From BRH-c54 sp965284565 (GTDB lineage: Bacteria > Bacteroidota > Bacteroidia > Flavobacteriales_E > Vicingaceae): a stretch of DNA of 64,000 bases. Location: the NCBI GenBank assembly GCA_965284565.1, contig OZ260100.1, positions 1,178,001-1,242,000 on the forward strand, read 5' to 3'. The notes under the pieces are model-generated. The model saw only the letters and a list, made by a program, of their open reading frames with translations. It was not told the DNA's origin and made no database searches. The position numbers were made by a program, and so were the translations under genes. Below, piece by piece: positions 16,160-25,020 of this stretch (the first letter of the stretch is position 1; every line of letters begins with the position of its first letter).

Positions 16160-17001
16160 TGGAAAACAAAGGAATAACCATAGTAAAAATGACTGGTGAA
16201 AAAGAAGAATTTGATCAGTCCAAACTCAAGCATTCATTAGAGCGTTCAGGAGCTAGTGATGTGGTAATACAACAAGTTATTGATGAAGTAGAAGTGTCGT
16301 TGTATGAAGGTATTAGTACCAAAGAAATATACAAGACAGCGTTTGCGCTATTACGCAGAAGTAACCGCCCCACCGCAGCTCGTTATAAGCTGAAAAAAGC
16401 TATCATGGAATTAGGTCCTACTGGCTTTCCTTTTGAAAAATTTGTTGGAGAAATCCTCAATTATCAAGGTTTTAGAACTAGGGTGGGTGTGACTGTGAAG
16501 GGTCATTGCGTCAATCACGAAGTGGATGTAATTGCTGAAAAAGAACAAAAACACTTCATGGTGGAGTGTAAATTTCACAGTGACCAAGGCAGGCATTGTA
16601 ATGTAAAAATTCCACTGTATATTCAGTCACGGTTTATAGATGTTGAAAAACAATGGAGCAAAAAAGATGGACATGACACCAAATTTCACCAAGGATGGAT
16701 ATTTACCAATACACGGTTTACTATCGATGCCATACAATACGGCAACTGTGTAGGTTTGATGCTAGTGAGTTGGGATTATCCGAAAAAGGGCAGCCTGAAA
16801 GAACGCATTGATGTTTCTGGTTTGCATCCCATTACCTGCTTGACCACGCTAACAAAAAACGAAAAACAACAATTATTAGAAAAAGATAAAGTGCTATGCA
16901 TGGAATTATGCAATCAACCTGAATTATTGAAATCAATAGGGATAAGTGAAAAACGACATAAAAATATATTAAAAGAAGCACATGAACTGTGTAATAAGTA
17001 A
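16159..17001 (+). CDS. ATP-cone domain fused to a PD-(D/E)xK nuclease-like domain
   Basis: 280 residues. Residues ~5-88 form an ATP-cone, the nucleotide-sensing module of NrdR and ribonucleotide reductases (ITIVKMTGEKEEFDQSKLKH, and RPTAARYKLKKAI). Residues ~90-215 look like an Mrr-type restriction-endonuclease fold: FEKFVGEIL, then the catalytic candidates D123 in HEVDVIA and E136/K138 in FMVECKF. The C-terminal 60 residues are unassigned, with four more cysteines. A nuclease gated by ATP or dATP level is the simplest reading. Translation is coupled to the small gene upstream. DNA or RNA target unknown. Confidence 0.85.
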   Translation: MENKGITIVKMTGEKEEFDQSKLKHSLERSGASDVVIQQVIDEVEVSLYEGISTKEIYKTAFALLRRSNRPTAARYKLKKAIMELGPTGFPFEKFVGEILNYQGFRTRVGVTVKGHCVNHEVDVIAEKEQKHFMVECKFHSDQGRHCNVKIPLYIQSRFIDVEKQWSKKDGHDTKFHQGWIFTNTRFTIDAIQYGNCVGLMLVSWDYPKKGSLKERIDVSGLHPITCLTTLTKNEKQQLLEKDKVLCMELCNQPELLKSIGISEKRHKNILKEAHELCNK

Positions 17002-17018
17002 CCACTAAATCAAAAACT

Positions 17019-18407
17019 ATGAACAATGATAATATTACTATCCATTTCTTAGGAGCAGCCGGAACTGTTACAGGATCAAAATATCTGATTGATACAGGCG
17101 ATCGGAAAATTATGATAGACTGTGGTTTATTTCAAGGATTGAAAGAACTTCGTTTAAAAAACTGGGATTATTTACCTGTAAATGTTGCTGAAATAGATAC
17201 TGTTTTATTAACTCATGGACACATGGATCATACTGGTTATTTACCTCGATTGGTAAAAATGGGGTTTAAGGGTTCTATTTTAGCTACTCAACCAACTTTA
17301 GCCATTGCAAAAATTATTTTATTGGATAGTGCTAAAATTCAAGAAGAGTATGCCGAACAAGCCAATAAAGAAGGGTTTACGAAACACAATCCGGCAGAAC
17401 CATTATACACCATTCAAGATGCTGAAAGAGCCATTGATCATTTTAAATTCCTTCCTGAAGGAGAATGGATAACGCTTTATCCCGAAATTAAAGTACGTTT
17501 TCAATACAACGGACATATAATTGGAGCTACGTTTATTGAATTGGATGTTCACGGAAAACGATTTGTCTTTTCAGGAGATATTGGGCGTAAAGAAGATTTG
17601 TTGATGAGACCACCTAAAAAACCAGAACGAGCAGACGTGCTTTTTATTGAAAGTACCTATGGAGATAAAGTTCATCCTATCGATAATTTAGAAGAAAAAC
17701 TTAAAGCCATCGTAAACGACACTGTTGAAAAAGGTGGAACATTGATTATACCTAGTTTTGCAGTGGAGCGGACACAAACGTTAATGTATTTATTATGGCA
17801 ATTATATGAGAAAAAAGCGATTCCTGATATTCCGATGATTATGGATAGTCCTATGGGGGCCAATGTCCTTGAAGTATTTCATAATTATCGGGATTGGCAT
17901 AAATTACCTATTGATGATTGTACTAAAATGTGCAATACTTTTCGGGTGGTACAAGAATACAAAGAAACATGGGAAGTAATTGATAATAAAAATTCTAAAA
18001 TTATAATTGCTGGTAGTGGAATGATGAGTGGAGGCAGAGTATTAACTTATCTTCAACAATATATTGGTAGACCTGAGACAACAGTTTTATTAGCAGGGTT
18101 TCAAGCAGAAGGTACTAGGGGAAGAAAGCTATTAGAAGGAGCAGGAGATGTAAAAATTTATGGCAAATATTATCCTGTTAAAGCAGAAATTACTAACCTT
18201 CAGGTGTTATCTGCTCATGCTGACCAAACAGAATTATTAGACTGGATGAGTGAGATTAAAAACACTCCTGAAAAAGTGTTCATAGTTCATGGAGAGGCAA
18301 CATCAGCAAAAGTTTTCAGTGATAAAGTAACAGAAACTTATGGATGGAATTGTAAAATACCAGAATTGTATAGTATTGAAGATGTTTCATTAAAAAAAAA
18401 TGATTAA
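17019..18407 (+). CDS. MBL-fold beta-CASP ribonuclease-like hydrolase
   Basis: 462 residues. The zinc motif LTHGHMDHTGYLP (HxHxDH at 66-71) opens a metallo-beta-lactamase domain, with FSGDIGR and FIESTYGDK further on. The beta-CASP insert follows. The late motif SAHADQTELLDW and VHGE near the C-terminus complete the RNA-processing type active site. It would cleave RNA, as CPSF73-like bacterial proteins do. It lies 17 bases after the ATP-cone nuclease, so two nuclease-like proteins share an operon. Its end overlaps the next gene by 8 bases. Confidence 0.92.
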   Translation: MNNDNITIHFLGAAGTVTGSKYLIDTGDRKIMIDCGLFQGLKELRLKNWDYLPVNVAEIDTVLLTHGHMDHTGYLPRLVKMGFKGSILATQPTLAIAKIILLDSAKIQEEYAEQANKEGFTKHNPAEPLYTIQDAERAIDHFKFLPEGEWITLYPEIKVRFQYNGHIIGATFIELDVHGKRFVFSGDIGRKEDLLMRPPKKPERADVLFIESTYGDKVHPIDNLEEKLKAIVNDTVEKGGTLIIPSFAVERTQTLMYLLWQLYEKKAIPDIPMIMDSPMGANVLEVFHNYRDWHKLPIDDCTKMCNTFRVVQEYKETWEVIDNKNSKIIIAGSGMMSGGRVLTYLQQYIGRPETTVLLAGFQAEGTRGRKLLEGAGDVKIYGKYYPVKAEITNLQVLSAHADQTELLDWMSEIKNTPEKVFIVHGEATSAKVFSDKVTETYGWNCKIPELYSIEDVSLKKND

Positions 18408-19104
18408 GCGTTTGAACTACATACCATTCCTTTTACTAATTATGCTTACCCAGTTGAGCAGTAAACAGCTTGCTGCTCAGGTAAACAAACAAATGTTCAT
18501 GTTTCAGGTGGATGGGAATAATTATACCAAAAAAAGCTATAATAATAAAAATGAACTGATTAGCTCTCAAATATTTAAAGTAGGGGAAATAAAGAATGAA
18601 GAGGGTCTGCGTACCATGAAATTGAAAGTCTATTCCTATGACAAAAACAACAAACTAAAGGATAGTGCTGAAACAAAATATACCTGTAAGCCATCAGTAG
18701 GAGAAATATTTATGAATGTTATTCCTTTCGCTGAATATAGTGTAAACAAAATTGTAAAAATAGAATTAGGTAGTAACGATACGTTTTATCCAACTACATG
18801 GCAAATTGGTAAGGAAATGGATGATATTTCATTCTCCCTTTCTTTGGAAGGTGGTGTATTAGGTACATTTGGATCTAGCAGCAAAAATAGGATATACGAT
18901 CGAAAAATAACGGCATACGATACGCTAAAAAATACTTATACCATTACATCCAATATCGAGATAAAAACTTATATGTTTGGTTTACGTATGGACACCATTG
19001 AATATACTTTAGAGGAAACCATACATCCTCAAAAGGGTATTGTAAAACAATATTTCAAAGAATCAACAGGAGAATATTTTATTATTAAACTCAATAATAA
19101 ATGA
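18400..19104 (+). CDS. Secreted protein of unknown function
   Basis: 234 residues. A signal peptide (residues 1-27, ending LAAQ) is followed by beta-rich sequence with Tyr- and Lys-rich strands and no cysteine cluster. The general look resembles Bacteroidota secreted DUF3108/TapB-like proteins, but I see no firm motif. It overlaps the beta-CASP gene by 8 bases and the PPK2 gene by 4 (ATGA), so it is co-translated with both, which is unexpected for an exported protein. Confidence 0.72.
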   Translation: MIKRLNYIPFLLLIMLTQLSSKQLAAQVNKQMFMFQVDGNNYTKKSYNNKNELISSQIFKVGEIKNEEGLRTMKLKVYSYDKNNKLKDSAETKYTCKPSVGEIFMNVIPFAEYSVNKIVKIELGSNDTFYPTTWQIGKEMDDISFSLSLEGGVLGTFGSSSKNRIYDRKITAYDTLKNTYTITSNIEIKTYMFGLRMDTIEYTLEETIHPQKGIVKQYFKESTGEYFIIKLNNK

Positions 19105-19832
19105 ACGAATTAAACCACATATCAACCCTTCCACCTAAAGAAGCAACTAAGGGGGTGTGTAAGGATAATCTAACTACATTTCACAAACAATTGTTTGAGT
19201 TGCAAAATGTTTTTTATGCCGATGGAAGATATGGTCTGCTTATTATTTTGCAAGGCATGGATACCTCTGGCAAAGATGGGACTATCAGGCATGTAATGAC
19301 CTGCATGAACCCAATGGGGGTAAGGGTACAATCGTTCAAAAAGCCTACGAAAGAAGAATTAAAGCACGATTTTCTTTGGCGGATTTACCCTCACATTCCT
19401 GAAAAAAGTATGATACAGGTATTTAACCGTTCTTATTATGAAGATATTATTATTCCTACTATCAACAATACTTTAACGGAGGATAAATTCAAACACCGCT
19501 GCTTACTAATTAATGAAGTAGAACAACACCTTGAACAGAACAATATTCTTGTATTGAAATTCTTCCTGCATATCTCATCAAACGAACAAGAAGAAAGAAT
19601 TAAAGAACGCTTAACTAAACCCCATAAACGCTGGAAGTATAGCAAAGAAGATAAACAAGCAGCCAAAAAATATGAGGAATACATAGAGGCTTATAACCAA
19701 ATTATAGGACAGTGTAATAAAGTTCCTTGGCATGTTATTCAGGCGGATAAACGTTGGTATCGGAATTATTCCGTTGCCAAAATACTAACAGAATACCTTA
19801 AAAAACTCGATTTAAAATATCCAAATAGTTAA
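19101..19832 (+). CDS. PPK2-family polyphosphate kinase
   Basis: 243 residues. The Walker A loop is LQGMDTSGKDGTIRHVM (residues ~50-66), followed by SFKKPTKEELKHDFLWRIYP and the Walker B-like VFNRSYYEDI. These match the PPK2 family that phosphorylates AMP or ADP with polyphosphate; the GMD-SGKD form is closest to the class that regenerates nucleotides from polyphosphate. It would rebuild ATP when respiration is blocked. It overlaps the preceding gene by 4 bases. The direction of reaction in the cell cannot be read. Confidence 0.92.
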   Translation: MNELNHISTLPPKEATKGVCKDNLTTFHKQLFELQNVFYADGRYGLLIILQGMDTSGKDGTIRHVMTCMNPMGVRVQSFKKPTKEELKHDFLWRIYPHIPEKSMIQVFNRSYYEDIIIPTINNTLTEDKFKHRCLLINEVEQHLEQNNILVLKFFLHISSNEQEERIKERLTKPHKRWKYSKEDKQAAKKYEEYIEAYNQIIGQCNKVPWHVIQADKRWYRNYSVAKILTEYLKKLDLKYPNS

Positions 19833-19850
19833 ACTTTAATATTTAATGAT

Positions 19851-20387
19851 ATGAAAAAAGAAATAAAAACAAATTGGAATGTAATTACAGGCGGACCATG
19901 TACAGGGAAAACAACTGTTGTTGACCTTTTAGCTAAAAGAGGTTATAAAACAACCATTGAGCATGCTCGTCATTATATTGATACTCAAAAAATACAAGGG
20001 AAAACTATTGAGGAAATCAAGGAGAACAAAAAGGTTTTTCAGAGGGGTATTTTAGATATGCAAATTGAACAAGAAGCAGCACTAAACCCTAATGATATCG
20101 TTTTTTTAGATAGAGCTTTGCCCGATGCACTAGCATACTATCAATTTTTAGGTCTTGAATATGATGAGAGACTAGTTGAACAGTGTAGCAAATATTGCTA
20201 TAGTAAGGTGTTTATTTTAGATAGGCTTCCCTTAATTAATGATTATGCCAGATTAGAAGATGAAGAAGAACAAATTCGTATTCACAACTTAATCATCGAA
20301 GTGTATAAAACATTTCCTTGTCCGATAGTTTTTGTTCCTGTAATTCCTCCAGAAGAACGAGTAGATTTTATATTGCAAAACATGTAA
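19851..20387 (+). CDS. Small P-loop ATPase/kinase (AAA_28, NadR-like)
   Basis: 178 residues. The Walker A loop is ITGGPCTGKTTVVDLL (residues ~12-27) and a Walker B-like strand is DIVFLDRALPDAL. The fold resembles the nucleoside/cofactor kinases of the NadR/AAA_28 group. The substrate is unknown. Standing 18 bases after PPK2, it may use the nucleotides PPK2 makes. A similar but distinct P-loop protein lies at 52938. Confidence 0.82.
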   Translation: MKKEIKTNWNVITGGPCTGKTTVVDLLAKRGYKTTIEHARHYIDTQKIQGKTIEEIKENKKVFQRGILDMQIEQEAALNPNDIVFLDRALPDALAYYQFLGLEYDERLVEQCSKYCYSKVFILDRLPLINDYARLEDEEEQIRIHNLIIEVYKTFPCPIVFVPVIPPEERVDFILQNM

Positions 20388-20453
20388 TGATGAAATAGCC
20401 ACAAGTAAAAAACATCCAACATAAATAAATTTAAAACCATTAAATAATTATAT

Positions 20454-21281
20454 ATGAAAACAATACTTATACCCACAGATTTTTCAAAATGTGCCAATAA
20501 TGCTGTTATTGTAGCATTAGAAATTGCTAAAAAAACAAATGCAACCTTGCATTTTATTCATTTTTTAAAAACACCAGTAGAGTGGAAAAAACTTAGAAAA
20601 GAACAAGAGAAAAATTTTCCTGAAACACTATATGAAATAGGGAAAACTAAATCCGCATTAACGAGCTTGGAAACAAGAGCTAAAAAGTTAGGGTTAAAAG
20701 TTCAAACATCTTTAATATTTGATAGTGGAGATATTTCAGAGGAGGTCAATAATTATAAAGCAGACTTTATTGTTGTTGGTTCGCATGGAACAAAAGGCTT
20801 TAAAGAAATTATAGGGTCAAATGCTCAGAGAATTGTTAGGTATGCAAAATCGCCCGTTTTGGTGGTAAAAGAAAAACCAAAAAATTTGAATTTCAAACAA
20901 CTTGTTTTTGCTTCAACTTTTGAAGAAGAGGTTCACCAACCTTTCCTAAAAATTTTAGCTTTTGCAGACTTGTTTAAAGCTCAAATACATTTGCTGTATG
21001 TAAACATGCCTTTTCAATTTAAAGAGACGGATGAAATAGAGACACAAATGCAACAATTTTTAAAGAAATGTCCAAAAGGAACATGTTCTATAAATATCTA
21101 CAATGCATTAAATGAGGAAAGAGGAATTCAAAAATTCTCAGAAAAAATAAATACAGATATTATAGCTTTAACTACCCATGGGAAAACAGGGTTTGTAAAA
21201 ATGATTGCTCCCAGTATTACTGAAAGCTTAGTTAATCATTCTAAATCACCTATTTTGAGTGTAAACATTAATACCAAATAA
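20454..21281 (+). CDS. Universal stress protein, two tandem Usp domains
   Basis: 275 residues. Domain 1 (~1-140) starts MKTILIPTDFSKCANNAV and has the ATP-loop GSHGTKGFKEIIGSNA. Domain 2 (~145-275) ends with THGKTGFVKMIAPSITESLV and the strand SPILSV. The first loop keeps the G-2x-G-9x-G pattern of nucleotide-binding Usps; the second lacks a glycine. Such proteins respond to energy or oxidative stress. It separates the kinase pair from the metal ATPase. Confidence 0.9.
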   Translation: MKTILIPTDFSKCANNAVIVALEIAKKTNATLHFIHFLKTPVEWKKLRKEQEKNFPETLYEIGKTKSALTSLETRAKKLGLKVQTSLIFDSGDISEEVNNYKADFIVVGSHGTKGFKEIIGSNAQRIVRYAKSPVLVVKEKPKNLNFKQLVFASTFEEEVHQPFLKILAFADLFKAQIHLLYVNMPFQFKETDEIETQMQQFLKKCPKGTCSINIYNALNEERGIQKFSEKINTDIIALTTHGKTGFVKMIAPSITESLVNHSKSPILSVNINTK

Positions 21282-21293
21282 ATTTTTTACAAC

Positions 21294-21332
21294 TAACAAT
21301 ATCAAAACATAACAATATCAAAACATAACAAT
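21294..21332 (+). repeat. 16-bp tandem repeat abutting the start codon of copB
   Basis: TAACAATATCAAAACA occurs twice in a row (21294-21309 and 21310-21325), and a third partial unit (TAACAATA) runs into the ATG at 21333. The leader of the P-type ATPase gene is built almost wholly of this repeat. Changes in unit number would alter leader length. Confidence 0.9.
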
Positions 21333-23336
21333 ATGGAACATCACAATCATCACCATCATCATCATTCAAATGATAAAAATTCAGATAGTCACGACAAACA
21401 TGCAGGACATAATGTTTCTGATTTTTGGAAGCGATTTATAATTTGTACCATAATATCCATTCCTGTGCTTGCATTGTCACACATGGTGCAGCAGTGGTTG
21501 GGATTTGAATTAGCTTTTCCCGGAGATAAATATGTCTTAGCTATTCTTTCAACCTTCATTTTCTTTTATGGCGGCTATCCTTTTCTTAAAGGACTTTATG
21601 ATGAAGTAAAAGACAATGCTATAGGTATGATGACCTTAATCGGTGTGGCTATTTCTGTAGCTTGGGCATATAGTGTTGCCATTACTTTCGGTTTGCAGGG
21701 AATGGATTTTTATTGGGAAATGGCTACCCTGATAGATATCATGCTCATCGGGCATTACTTTGAAATGAAATCGGTTATGGGTGCATCCCGGTCATTAGAG
21801 TTATTAGTGAAGATGATGCCTTCCACTGCCCATCATTTGGTAGATGGAGAAATTCATGAAATGTCTGTTGGAGATTTAAAAATTGGGGATATGATTAGGG
21901 TTAAACCGGGAGAAAAAGTTCCAGTTGATGGAATTGTTACAGATGGAGAAAGTTACCTTGACGAGAGTATGCTTACAGGCGAAAGTCAACCCGTTAAAAA
22001 AGAAAAAGACAGCAAAGTGATAGGTGGAGCAGTTAATGGAAATGGCTCACTTACTATAAAAGTAGAAAGCACTGGAAAGGATAATTACCTCAATAAAGTA
22101 ATTAAATTGGTGGAAGATGCTCAAAAGGTAAAATCTAAAACACAAAATTTTGCTGACCGTGCAGCAAAAGTATTGACATTTGTTGCGTTGGGTGGTGGTA
22201 TAATTACACTTGCTGTTTGGTTATTGCTGGGCTTTCCTTTTGTGTTTGCATTAGAAAGAATGGTTACGGTAATGGTTATTTCCTGCCCTCATGCTTTGGG
22301 TTTAGCTGTACCTTTGGTTGTAGCAATATCTACTTCTATTTCGGCTCAAAAAGGGTTGCTTATTCGTAACCGAACAGCTTTTGAAAATGCACGATTAATC
22401 ACAACTATTATTTTTGATAAAACAGGAACACTCACAAAAGGTTCACATGAATTGCAAGAAGTAAAAGTATTGGACTCAAACTTTGATGAAAATGAATTAT
22501 TACGCTTAGCATCCGGCATAGAACAACATTCCGAACATTATATTGCAGCTGGCTTGATGCGAAAAGTGAAAGAGTTAAATATCGAAATTCCGACATCAGA
22601 AAAATTTAAATATCTCCCCGGTAAAGGCTTAGAAGGGGTTGTAGAAGGTAAAAATATAAAAGTAGTTGGACCAAACTATTTGAAAGAACAGAATATTAGC
22701 ATTACTGATAATGAAGATGAATTTACAGGAACAATAGTTTATATGTTGATAGAAAAAGAAGTAATAGGATATTTTACTTTTTCCGACCAAATAAGAGAGA
22801 GTTCCTTTGAAGCTATTCAAGTACTTAAAGATGCGAAAATAAAAAACTTATTACTTACTGGAGACAATGAAAAAGTAGCCGAAAAGGTAAGCGATGAATT
22901 AAAAATGGACGGTTTTTTAGCGAATGTTTTGCCACATGAAAAATTAGAAAAAGTTAAAGAACTACAAGAAAAAAGTGAATTTGTAGCAATGACAGGTGAT
23001 GGTGTAAATGATGCCCCTGCATTGGCTCAAGCAGATGTAGGTATTGCAGTAGGTTCAGGAACAGATGTGGCAGCAGAAACAGCAGACATTATTTTAGTAA
23101 ACTCCGATCCAAAAGATATTGCGAATCTGATTTTATTTGGTAAAGCCACTTACAACAAAATGATACAAAACTTATGGTGGGCGGCAGGTTATAACATTCT
23201 CGCAATTCCTTTGGCAGCAGGTGTTTTGTATCAATGGAATATCATGCTTAGTCCGGCTGTGGGAGCGGTATTGATGAGCTTAAGTACTATTGTTGTGGCT
23301 ATTAATGCTCAACTTTTAAAAGTTAAAATGAAATGA
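21333..23336 (+). CDS. copB: CopB-type heavy-metal-translocating P-type ATPase
   Basis: 667 residues. The N-terminus is a His-rich tail (HHNHHHHHHSNDKNSDSHDKH) with no CxxC HMA domain. Motifs in order: TGES (215-218), the transmembrane metal site SCPHALGL with CPH at 318-320, the phosphorylation site DKTGT (362-366), and GDGVNDAPALAQADVGIAVG in the hinge. CPH in place of CPC marks the CopB (P1B-3) group that exports Cu(II) or Ag. About eight membrane helices are visible. The following gene starts with an ATGA overlap. Confidence 0.93.
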   Translation: MEHHNHHHHHHSNDKNSDSHDKHAGHNVSDFWKRFIICTIISIPVLALSHMVQQWLGFELAFPGDKYVLAILSTFIFFYGGYPFLKGLYDEVKDNAIGMMTLIGVAISVAWAYSVAITFGLQGMDFYWEMATLIDIMLIGHYFEMKSVMGASRSLELLVKMMPSTAHHLVDGEIHEMSVGDLKIGDMIRVKPGEKVPVDGIVTDGESYLDESMLTGESQPVKKEKDSKVIGGAVNGNGSLTIKVESTGKDNYLNKVIKLVEDAQKVKSKTQNFADRAAKVLTFVALGGGIITLAVWLLLGFPFVFALERMVTVMVISCPHALGLAVPLVVAISTSISAQKGLLIRNRTAFENARLITTIIFDKTGTLTKGSHELQEVKVLDSNFDENELLRLASGIEQHSEHYIAAGLMRKVKELNIEIPTSEKFKYLPGKGLEGVVEGKNIKVVGPNYLKEQNISITDNEDEFTGTIVYMLIEKEVIGYFTFSDQIRESSFEAIQVLKDAKIKNLLLTGDNEKVAEKVSDELKMDGFLANVLPHEKLEKVKELQEKSEFVAMTGDGVNDAPALAQADVGIAVGSGTDVAAETADIILVNSDPKDIANLILFGKATYNKMIQNLWWAAGYNILAIPLAAGVLYQWNIMLSPAVGAVLMSLSTIVVAINAQLLKVKMK

Positions 23337-23941
23337 AGATAACTAAAAACATAGATAAATTAGGAACTATTGGACTTTTTATTACAGCTATTTTTTCGCC
23401 TTGCTGTTTTCCCTTGTTTGCTTTTATTGTATCAGCTTTAGGTCTCGGAAGTTTTGAACTTTTTGGAGGATGGACAATGTGGGTTTTTCAGGCGATGGTT
23501 ATTGTAGCAATTTTTGGGCTTTATATTTCGTATCGAAAGCACAAATGTTTGTATCCATTATTGGTTGCAATACCGAGTGGGCTTCTTATATTTTATGGTT
23601 ATCATTTCAACGGTAGTGATTATTGGACATACTTCCTATATGCGGGAATGTTTGGACTATTAGCCGCAACAATATGGAATTATAAGAGAAACAGAATGCA
23701 CGGCAACTGTGATACCTGTATAATATACGAAGGAAAAGAAGTAGAATTAAAATCAATTATTACCTGTCCGAAGTGTGGGCACAAGAAAGAGGAACTAATG
23801 CCCACAGATGCCTGTCAATATTTTTATGAATGTGAAAAATGTAAAACAGTTATAAAACCGAAACAAGGCGATTGCTGTGTGTATTGTAGTTATGGTAGCG
23901 TTAACTGCCCACCCATTCAAGCAGGTAATAACTGTTGTTAA
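23333..23941 (+). CDS. MerC-like membrane transporter with Cys-rich cytoplasmic tail
   Basis: 202 residues. Four membrane helices come first; helix 1 carries SPCCFPLFAF, the paired-Cys metal site of the MerC/MerT family. The C-terminal ~80 residues are unusually Cys-rich: two CxxC knuckles (CPKCGHKKEE and CEKCKTV), then GDCCVYCSYGSVNCPPIQ and a terminal CC. It would take in Hg(II) or move another soft metal; no merA reductase is in the window. It overlaps copB by 4 bases, which argues for a shared role. Confidence 0.85.
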   Translation: MKITKNIDKLGTIGLFITAIFSPCCFPLFAFIVSALGLGSFELFGGWTMWVFQAMVIVAIFGLYISYRKHKCLYPLLVAIPSGLLIFYGYHFNGSDYWTYFLYAGMFGLLAATIWNYKRNRMHGNCDTCIIYEGKEVELKSIITCPKCGHKKEELMPTDACQYFYECEKCKTVIKPKQGDCCVYCSYGSVNCPPIQAGNNCC

Positions 23942-24016
23942 ATTACTTTTAAGGAAAAAGTATAAAAAGAGGGTTGAAAAATTATTAATTTTATATATTA
24001 TAAAAACCAAAGAAAG

Positions 24017-24268
24017 ATGAAAAAAACAATTTTAATTATCGGAACAGCAACTTTATTAGTTGCAGGCAGCACAATGTTTTCAGCTTGTGGAAACTCAGAA
24101 ACAAAACATCACGAAAACATGAATCATGATGAAAATATGGAAATGACTGATGAACATGCAGAGCACACACATTATCAGTGTCCGATGAAGTGTGAAGGAG
24201 AGAAAACTTATGAAGAACCTGGTATTTGCCCTGTTTGCGAAATGGATTTGAAAGAAGTGGAGAAATAA
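24017..24268 (+). CDS. Small heavy-metal-binding lipoprotein
   Basis: 83 residues. The lipobox MFSAC puts the acylated Cys at 24. A His/Met-rich linker follows (HHENMNHDENMEM), then a heavy-metal-binding domain with YQCPMKCEGE and CPVCEMDLKEV. This is the third version of that C-terminal module in the window. It closes the plus-strand block and faces mtgA convergently with 9 bases between them. Confidence 0.85.
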   Translation: MKKTILIIGTATLLVAGSTMFSACGNSETKHHENMNHDENMEMTDEHAEHTHYQCPMKCEGEKTYEEPGICPVCEMDLKEVEK

Positions 24269-24277
24269 AAATTAGTT

Positions 24278-24970
24278 CTATTCTTTTTTATCATAGTCTA
24301 ATTTTCCTCCCCAAAAACGCATTTGTTGTAGGGTCCAATTTATTCTTCCGTTTAAATATGGACTAGGATGTTTTGCATTATATTTTAAGGGGCTTGGCAA
24401 AACTATTGCCAACGTAGCTGCTTGTCGTTTATTTATTTTTGCCGCTGAGGTGTTAAAATAAGCTTTAGAGGCAGCTTCTGCTCCGTAAATGCCATTACCC
24501 ATTTCAGCAATGTTTAAATAAACTTCCATAATGCGTTCTTTGCTCCAAATCGTTTCTATTAAAAAAGTAAAATACACTTCAAAACCTTTTCTTATCCAAC
24601 TTCTTCCGGGCCATAGAAACACGTTTTTGGCTGTTTGCTGACTAATAGTGCTGGCTCCTCGTTTGCGTTTGCTTTTTTCATTATGTTTAATGGCTTTTTG
24701 TATCGCTCCAAAATCAAAACCATGGTGTTTTAAAAAGTTTTGATCTTCGGTGCAAACCACTGCTAATTGTAAATCAGGAGAAATTTCTGATAAAGGTTTC
24801 CACTTTTTTTCTAGCTTCATGGGTTTGCCATCCATTTTTTGTTCTACCGCTCTAATCACCATTAAAGGTGTAAAATATACAGGAAACCAACGGAGTATAA
24901 CTACCAATCCTATAGTGATGGCAAAATACCAAAGCATTAGTTTACCAATCCAACGGAAAAATTTTTTCAT
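24278..24970 (-). CDS. mtgA: Monofunctional biosynthetic peptidoglycan transglycosylase
   Basis: 230 residues, the normal length for MtgA. One N-terminal membrane helix (LMLWYFAITIGLVVILRW) is followed by a GT51 domain: EDQNFLKHHGFDFGAI with the catalytic Glu, KRGASTISQQTAKNVFLW, and RIMEVYLNIAEMGNGIYGAE. It polymerises lipid II into glycan strands at the inner membrane. This is the first core gene after the accessory block. Confidence 0.94.
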   Translation of the reverse strand: MKKFFRWIGKLMLWYFAITIGLVVILRWFPVYFTPLMVIRAVEQKMDGKPMKLEKKWKPLSEISPDLQLAVVCTEDQNFLKHHGFDFGAIQKAIKHNEKSKRKRGASTISQQTAKNVFLWPGRSWIRKGFEVYFTFLIETIWSKERIMEVYLNIAEMGNGIYGAEAASKAYFNTSAAKINKRQAATLAIVLPSPLKYNAKHPSPYLNGRINWTLQQMRFWGGKLDYDKKE

Positions 24971-25020
24971 AAAATGAAGCTGTTACAAACGAAGCAAAAG
25001 TAATATTAAATTTGAGTAAG

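Noticed and set aside
21294..21332. CRISPR fragment or regulator iterons
   Set aside because: Units are contiguous with no spacers, and only two and a half copies exist.
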